Part shown: positions 37,582-45,338 of the stretch, in pieces | Layout: every line of letters begins with the position of its first letter | Numbering within the stretch: the first letter of the stretch is position 1 | From: Leptospira bourretii | GTDB lineage: Bacteria > Spirochaetota > Leptospiria > Leptospirales > Leptospiraceae | Assembly (NCBI RefSeq): GCF_004770145.1 | Contig: NZ_RQFW01000016.1 | Span: 124,001-188,000, forward strand | DNA: 64,000 nucleotides | Direction: 5' to 3' | Position numbers and translations under genes: made by a program | Notes under the pieces: model-generated | Database searches by the model: none | Told to the model about the DNA's origin: nothing | The model's input: only the letters and a program-made list of their open reading frames with translations

Positions 37582-37596
37582 GTATAATAATTCCAA
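37582..37596 (+). promoter_or_regulatory. PerR/Fur-box-like site before cytochrome c peroxidase
   Basis: GTATAATAATTCCAA matches the PerR-type consensus TTATAATnATTATAA at 11 of 14 specified positions and lies 47 bases before the ATG at 37644. It also contains a TATAAT that could be the -10. A second, similar ATTATTCCAAATT occurs about 30 bases upstream. Regulation by PerR is inference. Confidence 0.45.
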
Positions 37597-37643
37597 CTTG
37601 CCGATTCTGAACAAATCTCAGCATTATCCGTTAGAGGATCGAT

Positions 37644-38630
37644 ATGCTCAAAAAAATATTTACACCTTTTCTTTTTTCCCTTTTATTCTTGGCGTTCGCT
37701 AATTGCGGACCTTCACCTGAAACCAAAGATTTGCAAGTGAAAGCAAAACAAATCATTGGTGCACTTCCTGCAAAAATGCCTGGTTCGGAAAATGATAGTC
37801 AGGAACTAATTTCACTCGGTAAAAAACTCTATTTTGAGAAAAAACTTTCCCTTAATGAAACGCAATCTTGTAACTCTTGTCACAACGTGGAAGGAAAGGC
37901 AGCAGGAGTAGACAACCTTTCTACATCTCCCGGTGCATTCGGAAAAAATGGAGATAGGAACTCACCGACTGTGCTTAATGCAGGATTCCATTTTGTACAA
38001 TTTTGGGATGGTAGAGCAGCTGATTTGAAAGCACAAGCTAAAGGTCCAATTCTTAACCCAGTGGAAATGGCAATGCCTTCCGAAAAGGAAGTTTTGAAAC
38101 GAATTAACGAAGATTCTGAATACCCTGCATTATTTGCAAAAGCTTATCCAAATGAAAAAAATGCAGTCACTTACGACAATTTGGCTGGTGCGATTGCTGC
38201 TTTTGAAAGAACGCTCGTGACTTCTTCACGTTTCGATGATTTTATCAATGGAGATCATAAGGCCATTTCGAAAGAAGAACAAGAAGGGTTTAAAAGTTTT
38301 CTTTCTGCTGGATGCACTTCATGCCATTCTGGAAATCTACTTGGTGGTAATTCTTACAGAAAAATTGGTTTAGTGAATGAATACAAAACTGCTGACCTTG
38401 GACTTTACAATGTAACTAAAAAAGCTGAGGATAAATTTTCCTTTAAGGTTCCAAGTTTAAGGAACATTGCTTTGACTGGCCCTTACTTTCATGATGGCCA
38501 AATCAAAACCTTGGATGAGGCAGTTCAAAAGATGGCATTCCATCAGTTAGGTATCAAGCTCTCTGATGAAGAAACCAAAAAAATTGTTCTCTTCCTTGGA
38601 ACACTTTCGGACAAAACACGTATCAATTAA
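37644..38630 (+). CDS. ccpA: Di-haem cytochrome c peroxidase, lipoprotein form
   Basis: Periplasmic or envelope-anchored peroxidase of 328 aa that reduces H2O2 with electrons from c-type cytochromes. The signal MLKKIFTPFLFSLLFLAFANC gives a lipoprotein Cys21. Two CxxCH haem sites are present: CNSCH (76-80) and CTSCH (224-228). Family motifs PSLRNIALTGPYFHDG and MAFHQLGIKLSDEET are near the C-terminus. AGAGGA precedes the ATG. The gene ends one base before the convergent TetR stop. Peroxide regulation via a PerR-type box is possible. The MauG/CcpA family is certain and peroxidase the likely activity. Confidence 0.93.
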   Translation: MLKKIFTPFLFSLLFLAFANCGPSPETKDLQVKAKQIIGALPAKMPGSENDSQELISLGKKLYFEKKLSLNETQSCNSCHNVEGKAAGVDNLSTSPGAFGKNGDRNSPTVLNAGFHFVQFWDGRAADLKAQAKGPILNPVEMAMPSEKEVLKRINEDSEYPALFAKAYPNEKNAVTYDNLAGAIAAFERTLVTSSRFDDFINGDHKAISKEEQEGFKSFLSAGCTSCHSGNLLGGNSYRKIGLVNEYKTADLGLYNVTKKAEDKFSFKVPSLRNIALTGPYFHDGQIKTLDEAVQKMAFHQLGIKLSDEETKKIVLFLGTLSDKTRIN

Positions 38631-38631
38631 T

Positions 38632-39276
38632 TCATTTCTTTGTATTTGAATATCCTTGGATCCCTGACAGCATTTGTAGTGATCCAAGGAGCCATTTTTC
38701 CAATGCACGATGCCTAAGTGCAATTGGTATCGGTTGTAAGTATTCTTTAAAGGCTTTTGAACCTAATATCCGAATAACGGATATCATTTGTGCTGAAATT
38801 ACCCTTAAAATTGGGTTGAACTCATTCTTGTCACTATCTAGCTGCAGAGCGTCTGCCAACCTGATTTCATAATGTTCCCAAAGCAATAGATATCTCTGTT
38901 CCAAATCTGGACTGTCCATCCATGGATGAAAACCCGGCAATGATTCGATTAAAACTTCTGGGTCAATCGATTGAATTAAGTTCCAAAGAAACTGTTTGAA
39001 TGCTTCAAATAAAGAATCTGTTTCTTTTCTAGCCAAAAGACATCTAATCAGTTCATCACAGAATAAAATTTCATCCTGAAATGCGAGGTCTTCTTTCGAT
39101 CGAAAGTATGTGAATAGGGTTTTGACAGAAACATCTGCTGAATCTGCAATTTCAGATACGGTAACGGCTGAATACCCCTTTTCCTGGAACAATAGTTTTG
39201 CCGATTGCAAAATGGAGGTTTGAATGCTCTGTTTTTTTCTTTCTCTAAGTGGTAATCTGAGGATCATCTTGCTCAT
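38632..39276 (-). CDS. TetR-family regulator
   Basis: Repressor-type protein of 214 aa. The helix-turn-helix lies at about 12-60 (ILQSAKLLFQEKGYSAVTVSEIADSADVSVKTLFTYFRSKEDL), with the TLFTYF recognition helix of the family. The C-terminal ligand domain is helical and gives no ligand clue. Its stop codon nearly touches that of the convergent cytochrome c peroxidase. Upstream lies a dense nest of inverted repeats (39383-39450) shared with the divergent pyrE, suitable for autoregulation. Confidence 0.9.
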   Translation of the reverse strand: MSKMILRLPLRERKKQSIQTSILQSAKLLFQEKGYSAVTVSEIADSADVSVKTLFTYFRSKEDLAFQDEILFCDELIRCLLARKETDSLFEAFKQFLWNLIQSIDPEVLIESLPGFHPWMDSPDLEQRYLLLWEHYEIRLADALQLDSDKNEFNPILRVISAQMISVIRILGSKAFKEYLQPIPIALRHRALEKWLLGSLQMLSGIQGYSNTKK

Positions 39277-39382
39277 TGGGGTTGATTTTCTCTACTTTGG
39301 GCCTGCGAGCCAACCAGAATCGTCAAAAATAGAATCTTTGGGTTAGTTCAGTTTTTGGAAAAAGTGAAGTGGTATAAAAAGT

Positions 39383-39450
39383 AACTTACTTTAATTAGAA
39401 AGTCAATTTATTTTTACAGCGACTTTCTTTAGTAAGTGAATGTAAAAATA
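39383..39450. promoter_or_regulatory. Overlapping inverted repeats in the TetR-pyrE divergent region
   Basis: Three perfect pairs interleave: ACTTACT (39384-39390) with AGTAAGT (39431-39437), AGAAAGTC (39397-39404) with GACTTTCT (39421-39428), and TATTTTTACA (39409-39418) with TGTAAAAATA (39441-39450). The first two are nested and the third straddles them. This is suited to TetR binding or to alternative hairpins. Confidence 0.6.
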
Positions 39451-39538
39451 AAGCGATTTACTTTTTATAGTCAAATAAAATAATCTCCCTGAAAGAAAAA
39501 TATACTTTTCCCACCAGAATTGGAAAAATAATTGGAAT

Positions 39539-40099
39539 ATGTCTCAAACTCTTCGCGATCAGCTTTTCCTTTGGATGAAATCTCATGTTTACCGTTATTC
39601 AGAAGTACCGTTTCGGCTGGCGAGCGGATTAGAATCTCATCATTATTTTAATTGTAAGGAAATTACCCTTCATCCGGAGAGACTTGCCGTTCTTGCTGAT
39701 TGTTTTGTAGAGGAAATCATTCCAAAACTAGGATTGGAGTTCCAAGCAGTGGGTGGATTGACACTCGGAGCAGACCCATTAGCTTATTCGATTGCTTTGG
39801 CGTATCAAAGGAAAGGGAAACTCATTTACCCACTTGTTGTTAGAAAGGAAGCGAAAGGACATGGGACCGGCCAACAAATTGAAGGTTTTTGGAAAGAAAC
39901 TAAATCTTGTTTGATAGTGGATGACGTGATTACCACTGGAGGATCAACTCTCAAAGCAGTCCAAGTATTACGAGAAGCAGGAATTTCGGTCACCAAAGGA
40001 ATTTGTATTTTGAATAGAGAGGAAGGTGGTGCAGAAAATTTAGAAAAGTCTGGAATCCAGATGGAATCAATCTTTCGTAAAAGTGAGTTTTTTAAATGA
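39539..40099 (+). CDS. pyrE: Orotate phosphoribosyltransferase
   Basis: Pyrimidine biosynthesis enzyme of 186 aa that makes OMP from orotate and PRPP in the cytosol. The PRPP-binding loop is CLIVDDVITTGGSTLKA, and the catalytic flexible loop is VVRKEAKGHGTGQQIEG with the conserved Lys/Gly/Thr pattern. FRLASGLESHHYFNCKEITLHP matches the substrate region of the family. The start at 39539 gives the usual length. Its stop overlaps the ATG of the following membrane protein by four bases, so the two are co-translated. No other pyr genes are adjacent. Confidence 0.95.
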   Translation: MSQTLRDQLFLWMKSHVYRYSEVPFRLASGLESHHYFNCKEITLHPERLAVLADCFVEEIIPKLGLEFQAVGGLTLGADPLAYSIALAYQRKGKLIYPLVVRKEAKGHGTGQQIEGFWKETKSCLIVDDVITTGGSTLKAVQVLREAGISVTKGICILNREEGGAENLEKSGIQMESIFRKSEFFK

Positions 40100-40848
40100 G
40101 TGCAAAAAAGATATTTCTATATGACGTAAAATTGTTCAGGAACAAGTTAATAAAGAGAACTTGGGCAGTCATTTCATTGTTTGTCGTTTTTGTCGCATAT
40201 AACAGCCTCCAGGTTCCCAAAGAGGGGAGGTTACAGTTTTTTACAATTTTTCTTCCTTTGTTAGCATTGTTCTTTTGGTTTTTGAGAAAAAACTATTTAA
40301 AACAGATTGAAATTTTATCATCAGGAAAGATTGAAATTGAAGGTGGCTCGCTAAAACAATTTGATTCTAATGGAAATTGCGCAAGTATCAGGATAAAGGA
40401 TTTAGAACAAATAACCACCGATAAGTTTCGTGGTTATGACCGAATTGTATTGGAAACAAAAGAGAAAATTCATCCTATCGTGAATATAGAATCACAAGAT
40501 GAGTTGGTATCCATATTAGAAAAAGAGTCCGGCGTTAAGAGGCTTGTTGATTTAACAGAGGATAGATTGTGGAATTTGAAAACACCTCTGTATTTTGTTC
40601 CAAGTTTACTCGTATTAGTAGTTACTTACATTCCGTTCATTAAAAGTAAGTTCCCGATTCTATCACCGGAATTTTTGGGTTTGTTTTTTAATGTGAATTT
40701 AATTATATACTTACTGTATTTACCTGAAAAACAAAATCACACGATCAGTCAGTTTTCTCTAAAAAGGAGAATGATATTTATTAGTTTGGTAGTATTTTTC
40801 TTTCAGGTGTATATCCAATTGGATAAGTCGGGCTGGCTTAAAAACTAA
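40096..40848 (+). CDS. Hypothetical membrane protein
   Basis: Protein of 250 aa with two N-terminal hydrophobic helices (about 20-40 and 48-66), a soluble middle (about 70-165) with IEGGSLKQFDSNGNCASIRIKDLEQITTD and YDRIVLETKEKI that resembles a small beta-rich PH-like module, and three C-terminal helices (about 170-190, 200-218 and 228-246). No enzyme motif is seen. Its ATG overlaps the pyrE stop (ATGA), but a role in pyrimidine synthesis is not implied by the sequence. Function unknown. Confidence 0.72.
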   Translation: MSAKKIFLYDVKLFRNKLIKRTWAVISLFVVFVAYNSLQVPKEGRLQFFTIFLPLLALFFWFLRKNYLKQIEILSSGKIEIEGGSLKQFDSNGNCASIRIKDLEQITTDKFRGYDRIVLETKEKIHPIVNIESQDELVSILEKESGVKRLVDLTEDRLWNLKTPLYFVPSLLVLVVTYIPFIKSKFPILSPEFLGLFFNVNLIIYLLYLPEKQNHTISQFSLKRRMIFISLVVFFFQVYIQLDKSGWLKN

Positions 40849-40850
40849 GA

Positions 40851-41759
40851 TCAACTTTCTTGTTTTGATCCAACACTTTGCCTAAGTAAATTCAGTTTTG
40901 CTTGGGCATATCGTCTCAGTTCTATCATTTCTGTGGCATATCTTTTCAAAAGATTATCTTGCTCCATTCGATTCTCCATTAATTGCAGAGTGTCTCGAAC
41001 ATATTTAATATCTTTTTCTTCTTTTAATTTGCCTGTTTGTATTAGTTTTTTGACCACATCAAATTCATACTTTCTAAAATGAACTCGTAATAAGAACTCA
41101 GTTGAAAAGTTTTCTTTGGCTTTGACCCAATTCTGGTCAATTTTTTCCTTTGGCCCTTGTTCTTTTAATTGGTCGACGGCCCGTTTAGTTGGGTCCATGT
41201 CTCGAGCTGATGTTGCATTCGCTAATTCTTCTGCTGCATTGATTTCATCTTTGAAAATTTCTTGGAGTTTGTTTCTCCGCCACTGGTCAGTGTATTCATA
41301 ACTTTGCGCCGTGAGCATTCGTTGAAACTCTTCGAGCATTACTGAAACATTGATGGAACGTCCAAGAGGAGTGTTATTAAATTCTTTGATTTTGGGAAAC
41401 AACTCTCTCGTTATTTGAAATGCAGATTTTCTTTTATAATTACTTGCTTCGTATAGCTTTTCTAACGAGTCCTCTGAATGTTTTTTTAGTTCATTCAGAA
41501 TGAATGGTTCGGCAAATACATAAGCGTCTTCACCATAAACAAATAAATTTGGATCTGGTGCAACAACTGATACGATAAAAATATAATGGCTGTCTCTAAG
41601 TGCTGTCAGAAGTTTTCTTAAATCTTCTTCCGTTCTGGAAAGTTGGGAAGACCAGATTCGTAAGTGTGTATCGGAAGTAGGGATTTTTTCTCTTGATTCG
41701 AGGTTTTCTTTTCGAATCATATCTGCCAGTTCCAAACAAACTTTGATACTTCCCGCCAT
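40851..41759 (-). CDS. Conserved hypothetical protein
   Basis: Soluble helical protein of 302 aa with no signal peptide or membrane helix. It is rich in charged residues; the segment LRKLLTALRDSHYIFIVSVVAPD and the C-terminal helices (ENRMEQDNLLKRYATEMIELRRYAQAKL) suggest a mixed fold with long coiled helices. No domain was recognised. It ends two bases from the stop of the convergent membrane gene and lies just downstream of the ABC exporter genes on the same strand, so it could be read with them. Function not assigned. Confidence 0.72.
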   Translation of the reverse strand: MAGSIKVCLELADMIRKENLESREKIPTSDTHLRIWSSQLSRTEEDLRKLLTALRDSHYIFIVSVVAPDPNLFVYGEDAYVFAEPFILNELKKHSEDSLEKLYEASNYKRKSAFQITRELFPKIKEFNNTPLGRSINVSVMLEEFQRMLTAQSYEYTDQWRRNKLQEIFKDEINAAEELANATSARDMDPTKRAVDQLKEQGPKEKIDQNWVKAKENFSTEFLLRVHFRKYEFDVVKKLIQTGKLKEEKDIKYVRDTLQLMENRMEQDNLLKRYATEMIELRRYAQAKLNLLRQSVGSKQES

Positions 41760-41796
41760 AAATAAAAGTTACAGATAGCACCTTTTCGGTAAAGAA

Positions 41797-44256
41797 TTAT
41801 TCATATTTCAATTCTTTTGAAATATTCATCTGTTTTAGAAAATAGAAGGGTATCAAGCAAATTATAAATGTAATTACGGGTATTAATATCGGGAGTTTTA
41901 CTACAAATGAGAATGGGTATTGAAAATCGAGAACCCACCCAAAGGCATTTCGATTGATTCCAAAAATGACGATTGGCGATAAAACGATACTATTAAGAAT
42001 CCCAGATAAAATTCCAAAAGAAACAAGAAATAATGCCTGGTAGTAGATCATTTGAAACATTTGAAATGAACTCATTCCTATTGATTTTAATCCAGCTAAC
42101 ATTTGTGATTTTTCCCTGATAAAATAAACGAGTGAAGTTGTCAGTGCCAAAATCGAAATTATTAGCGCAGATACCTTTAAAGTATCTAGTATTGAGAACA
42201 CTTTGTTCATTCCTTCGAGATAAAGTTTTTTTAATTCCGCTTGGTTTATATACTTTAAATCGTATTTTTTTGTTATTTTTCTTAGTTGTCTGATTGTATC
42301 TTCTTCTGATCTACTTTTGTTCCGTGTGATTCTGATAGAGTTTAGAAATCTAACTTTAAAATTTTTCTGAAAGAAAGAGTAGTCCATCATGATGGTACCC
42401 CGTTCTGAAAAAAAATGTTCTTTAGTATCCTGAATTCTTATCTGTAATTGAGGTGTTTTTTCTGTATTGATGGTGATCAAATCGCCTTTGCAGATATGAT
42501 CCAAAAAACATAAGTTGTTTGAGGCAATAATTTCGTCTTTGTTGTATTGGTTTGAAAAGTCGAACACGTGTAAGGTATAATATTTTCCGTTCACAATAAA
42601 TTTGGAATCAATGTAAAAAGGTTCAACTGCTGAAAAGGTTGGATCATTGGCCATTGTTTCTAAAAGAAAAACAGGAACACCTGGTTCTCCTGAGTTCAAT
42701 TTTTTTTCGTTGATCAGTGAAAAGTCTGATTTGTTTTCTTCATTGACCCAACGAACAACGGATTGTTCATAACTTTCTGTGAGGCTCGTGAGGGTTAGGA
42801 CAAGAGAGCTCGATAACATGATGGTTGATGCGGTGAGTCCATGTTTCCAAGGTTCGGATTGAATTTCTTTTAGTCCAATTTTAAAGCTAGGGTGAAATCG
42901 GATCTTTGATAAAAGTTTGTCTATCTTATGAATCGCAAAAGGTAAACATAAAAAATTTAATAATACAAAGGCGAATATAATGAATCCTATACCGATCATT
43001 CCTGGAAAGATTTGTTTTGCGATTTGAAAAAATCCTAAGTAAATTCCAAGAGACAAGGAGGCGAGGGAAATTAGAGAGTTCGAAAATTTTGATAGTCCAA
43101 AGAGGTTAGTGGGATTTGTAGAATCCTTTTCCCTAATCAAATCAATGGGCAAAATTTGAAAGGTTTTGTATGAATTATAAATTGATGCGATGATGGAGCC
43201 AACGACGGAAATAGTCAGACCTGATAAGATGACAGAGACTGGAATGTTTTGGTAAGAACTGATTTGGTTGGCATCAGTGATTGTGTTTACCGTTGTTAAG
43301 AAGTTTGTGTTGGCAACCAAAATTCCTAATATAACTCCAGCGATCCCGCCTAAAGTTCCAATGACTATGGCTTGTGTAAGGAATAATAAAAAGTTATTTT
43401 GTTTACTGGATCCAATGGATAAAAATATTCCAAATTCCTTTTTTCTAGATAAAAAAAGGCCCGTAAACATATTCGAAACCATAAAAAAAGATATCAGGAC
43501 AGAGACCAGTGAAACAATTGTTAGGTTTATTTTTAAAGAACTTAATACAACGCCAGCTCGTTCTATAATTTGGTTTTTTGATTCAAAAGTCCATTCATCC
43601 GATTTTATGATCGGTATCTCTGGTAATTGTGTTTGGTTTACTTCATTGATTAGCCAAATGGATGTAAGTAGTTTCTGTTTGTCACAGATGGATTGTAGTC
43701 TAGTGATATCCATGACGAGAAAAATTCCTTCCATTGGTAAAATATCAAAGTTGTCTTTTTGCAGTTGGATATCTGTTTCACAAATAGACAAAGTGATTTT
43801 ATCCGTATGTATTTTCAATTGCTCGGCAAGAGCTTGGCTGAGTAAATATTTTGGAATTTTTTCTATTGGTTCTTTTGTGGTATTAGTTATCTTTGTTTGT
43901 AGGATGTCTCTTCCAATGACAGGGATACTTTGGATTTGATTGTTTGTAGATGAATACGTGGCTTTGGTTTGTAATTCGGGTTCAACCCGAATGTTTTCCG
44001 GAACATTAGATTCTACTATTTTCAAAAATCGATCATCTGCCCCTTTGTATTGGTTATTGGCTACATACCTTCCCATAAAATTTTCTGAAGAATAACCTAT
44101 CATCTGGTCTAATACACTTTTTTCAGCTCTCCAAGCGTTGATTTGGGTGCTTACAAATAAGGCAATTCCAAGGCTAATACCAGAGATTGAGAGTATCATT
44201 TTTGGAAAGTGGTCTTTAAAATACCCAAGTATAAATGAATAATAAATCATTTTCAT
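41797..44256 (-). CDS. FtsX-type ABC transporter permease
   Basis: Inner-membrane permease of 819 aa of the MacB/LolCE (type VII ABC) superfamily. The N-terminal helix (about 10-35), a long periplasmic region, an FtsX domain with three helices (about 245-390), further helices near 400-445, a second periplasmic part, and a second FtsX domain (about 700-815) give a duplicated layout in one chain. These systems use mechanotransmission for lipoprotein release or substrate export rather than classical transport across the membrane. The ATPase gene lies upstream with a four-base overlap. The cargo is unknown, and no outer-membrane or periplasmic adaptor gene is adjacent. Confidence 0.88.
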   Translation of the reverse strand: MKMIYYSFILGYFKDHFPKMILSISGISLGIALFVSTQINAWRAEKSVLDQMIGYSSENFMGRYVANNQYKGADDRFLKIVESNVPENIRVEPELQTKATYSSTNNQIQSIPVIGRDILQTKITNTTKEPIEKIPKYLLSQALAEQLKIHTDKITLSICETDIQLQKDNFDILPMEGIFLVMDITRLQSICDKQKLLTSIWLINEVNQTQLPEIPIIKSDEWTFESKNQIIERAGVVLSSLKINLTIVSLVSVLISFFMVSNMFTGLFLSRKKEFGIFLSIGSSKQNNFLLFLTQAIVIGTLGGIAGVILGILVANTNFLTTVNTITDANQISSYQNIPVSVILSGLTISVVGSIIASIYNSYKTFQILPIDLIREKDSTNPTNLFGLSKFSNSLISLASLSLGIYLGFFQIAKQIFPGMIGIGFIIFAFVLLNFLCLPFAIHKIDKLLSKIRFHPSFKIGLKEIQSEPWKHGLTASTIMLSSSLVLTLTSLTESYEQSVVRWVNEENKSDFSLINEKKLNSGEPGVPVFLLETMANDPTFSAVEPFYIDSKFIVNGKYYTLHVFDFSNQYNKDEIIASNNLCFLDHICKGDLITINTEKTPQLQIRIQDTKEHFFSERGTIMMDYSFFQKNFKVRFLNSIRITRNKSRSEEDTIRQLRKITKKYDLKYINQAELKKLYLEGMNKVFSILDTLKVSALIISILALTTSLVYFIREKSQMLAGLKSIGMSSFQMFQMIYYQALFLVSFGILSGILNSIVLSPIVIFGINRNAFGWVLDFQYPFSFVVKLPILIPVITFIICLIPFYFLKQMNISKELKYE

Positions 44257-44957
44257 TTTGATTTGATTTTACCATCTAACATCCGTAAGTTAATGTCTCC
44301 CGATTGACCAATTTGTTCATTATGTGTAACAAGAAATACGGATATACCTAGGTCTTTTACACATCGACTGAATAATTGCATAATCATTTCCGAAGAATGG
44401 GAGTCCAAGTTACCAGTTGGTTCATCGGCAAGGACTAATTTTGGTTGGTGCACAATGGCTCTTGCAATTGATACTCTTTGTTTTTCTCCCCCAGACATTT
44501 CTTTAGGGGTGAATTCTTTTCTATGATCCAATCCGACCAGGGAGAGGACCTCTTTTGCCTTGGATTCAGCAATCTTTTTCGTTGTGCCGGAAAGATAGAG
44601 GGGCAAAGAAACATTTTCTATGGCTGACAGATAAGGGAATAAGTGAAAAAATTGGAAGACGATTCCTATTGTTTTTCGTCTGAAAATGGTAAGGTCTTTT
44701 TCTGTCGCTCCATTGAGTTGGTTTCCAAATACATTGATTTGTCCAGAATCTGCAGATTCAATGGCTGAGAGTAGGTTTAGTAGCGTTGATTTCCCACTCC
44801 CTGAAGGACCCATTAGCGTAACGAGTTTTTTCTCAGCGATTTCGAATGAAATATCATTCAAAACAGGGAAGGTTGTTTCTCCTTGTCGGAAACTTTTGTT
44901 TACATTTTTGATTTGGATGGCCGTTTTGATGACAGACTCTTTTTTTTCATTGCTCAC
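44253..44957 (-). CDS. ABC transporter ATP-binding protein (MacB/LolD type)
   Basis: Cytosolic ATPase of 234 aa powering the FtsX-type permease. Walker A GPSGSGKST, Q-loop FQFFHLFPYLSAIENV, signature MSGGEKQRVSIARA, Walker B LVLADEPTGNLDS and H-loop VTHNE are all intact and of the LolD/MacB style. The GTG at 44957 is preferred because GGGAAG lies nine bases upstream; an ATG at 45038 would add 27 residues outside the fold and has no ribosome site. The last codons overlap the permease start (ATGA), so the two are translationally coupled. It is divergent from the complex I-like operon. Confidence 0.93.
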   Translation of the reverse strand: MSNEKKESVIKTAIQIKNVNKSFRQGETTFPVLNDISFEIAEKKLVTLMGPSGSGKSTLLNLLSAIESADSGQINVFGNQLNGATEKDLTIFRRKTIGIVFQFFHLFPYLSAIENVSLPLYLSGTTKKIAESKAKEVLSLVGLDHRKEFTPKEMSGGEKQRVSIARAIVHQPKLVLADEPTGNLDSHSSEMIMQLFSRCVKDLGISVFLVTHNEQIGQSGDINLRMLDGKIKSK

Positions 44958-45015
44958 GAAAAATAACTTCCCATATATAAGACAGTCAAGAATATCAAGA
45001 TTAAGGTAAAACTGA

Positions 45016-45300
45016 TTGTTAGCACGTATATTTTTCATACTAATTGTTTCAGTTTTAGTATTCGGTAAGTCGCAGGCTTGGACTTCTATTGCGGAGTTTA
45101 CCGAGTCTGGAGAAATTTTCGTTTCTGAAAATAATTCCGAAGAACCACCTAGCGAAGAAGAGGGTTTTATTTATATTCCCACACTTCCCGTTTCCATTTC
45201 CATCATACAATTTTACTCTTTCTCAATCGCTGCTTTACTTGCACCTAATATCGTTTCTATTAAGTTCCCGGATCGTCGGGGATCTCCCAAATTCACATAA
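45016..45300 (+). CDS. Small secreted hypothetical protein
   Basis: Predicted exported protein of 94 aa. TTG at 45016 opens a clean signal peptide, MLARIFFILIVSVLVFGKSQA, and AAGG lies nine bases upstream. The mature part is acidic (NNSEEPPSEEEGF) with one hydrophobic stretch (ISIIQFYSFSIAALLA) and a basic end. No family was recognised. It is the first ORF of the complex I-like operon, 38 bases before the HyfB-like gene, so it may be an accessory of that complex. The non-ATG start and small size keep confidence moderate. Confidence 0.5.
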   Translation: MLARIFFILIVSVLVFGKSQAWTSIAEFTESGEIFVSENNSEEPPSEEEGFIYIPTLPVSISIIQFYSFSIAALLAPNIVSIKFPDRRGSPKFT

Positions 45301-45338
45301 CAAACTTATTTCTTTAAAATTTAATTTTTGAGGTAGTT

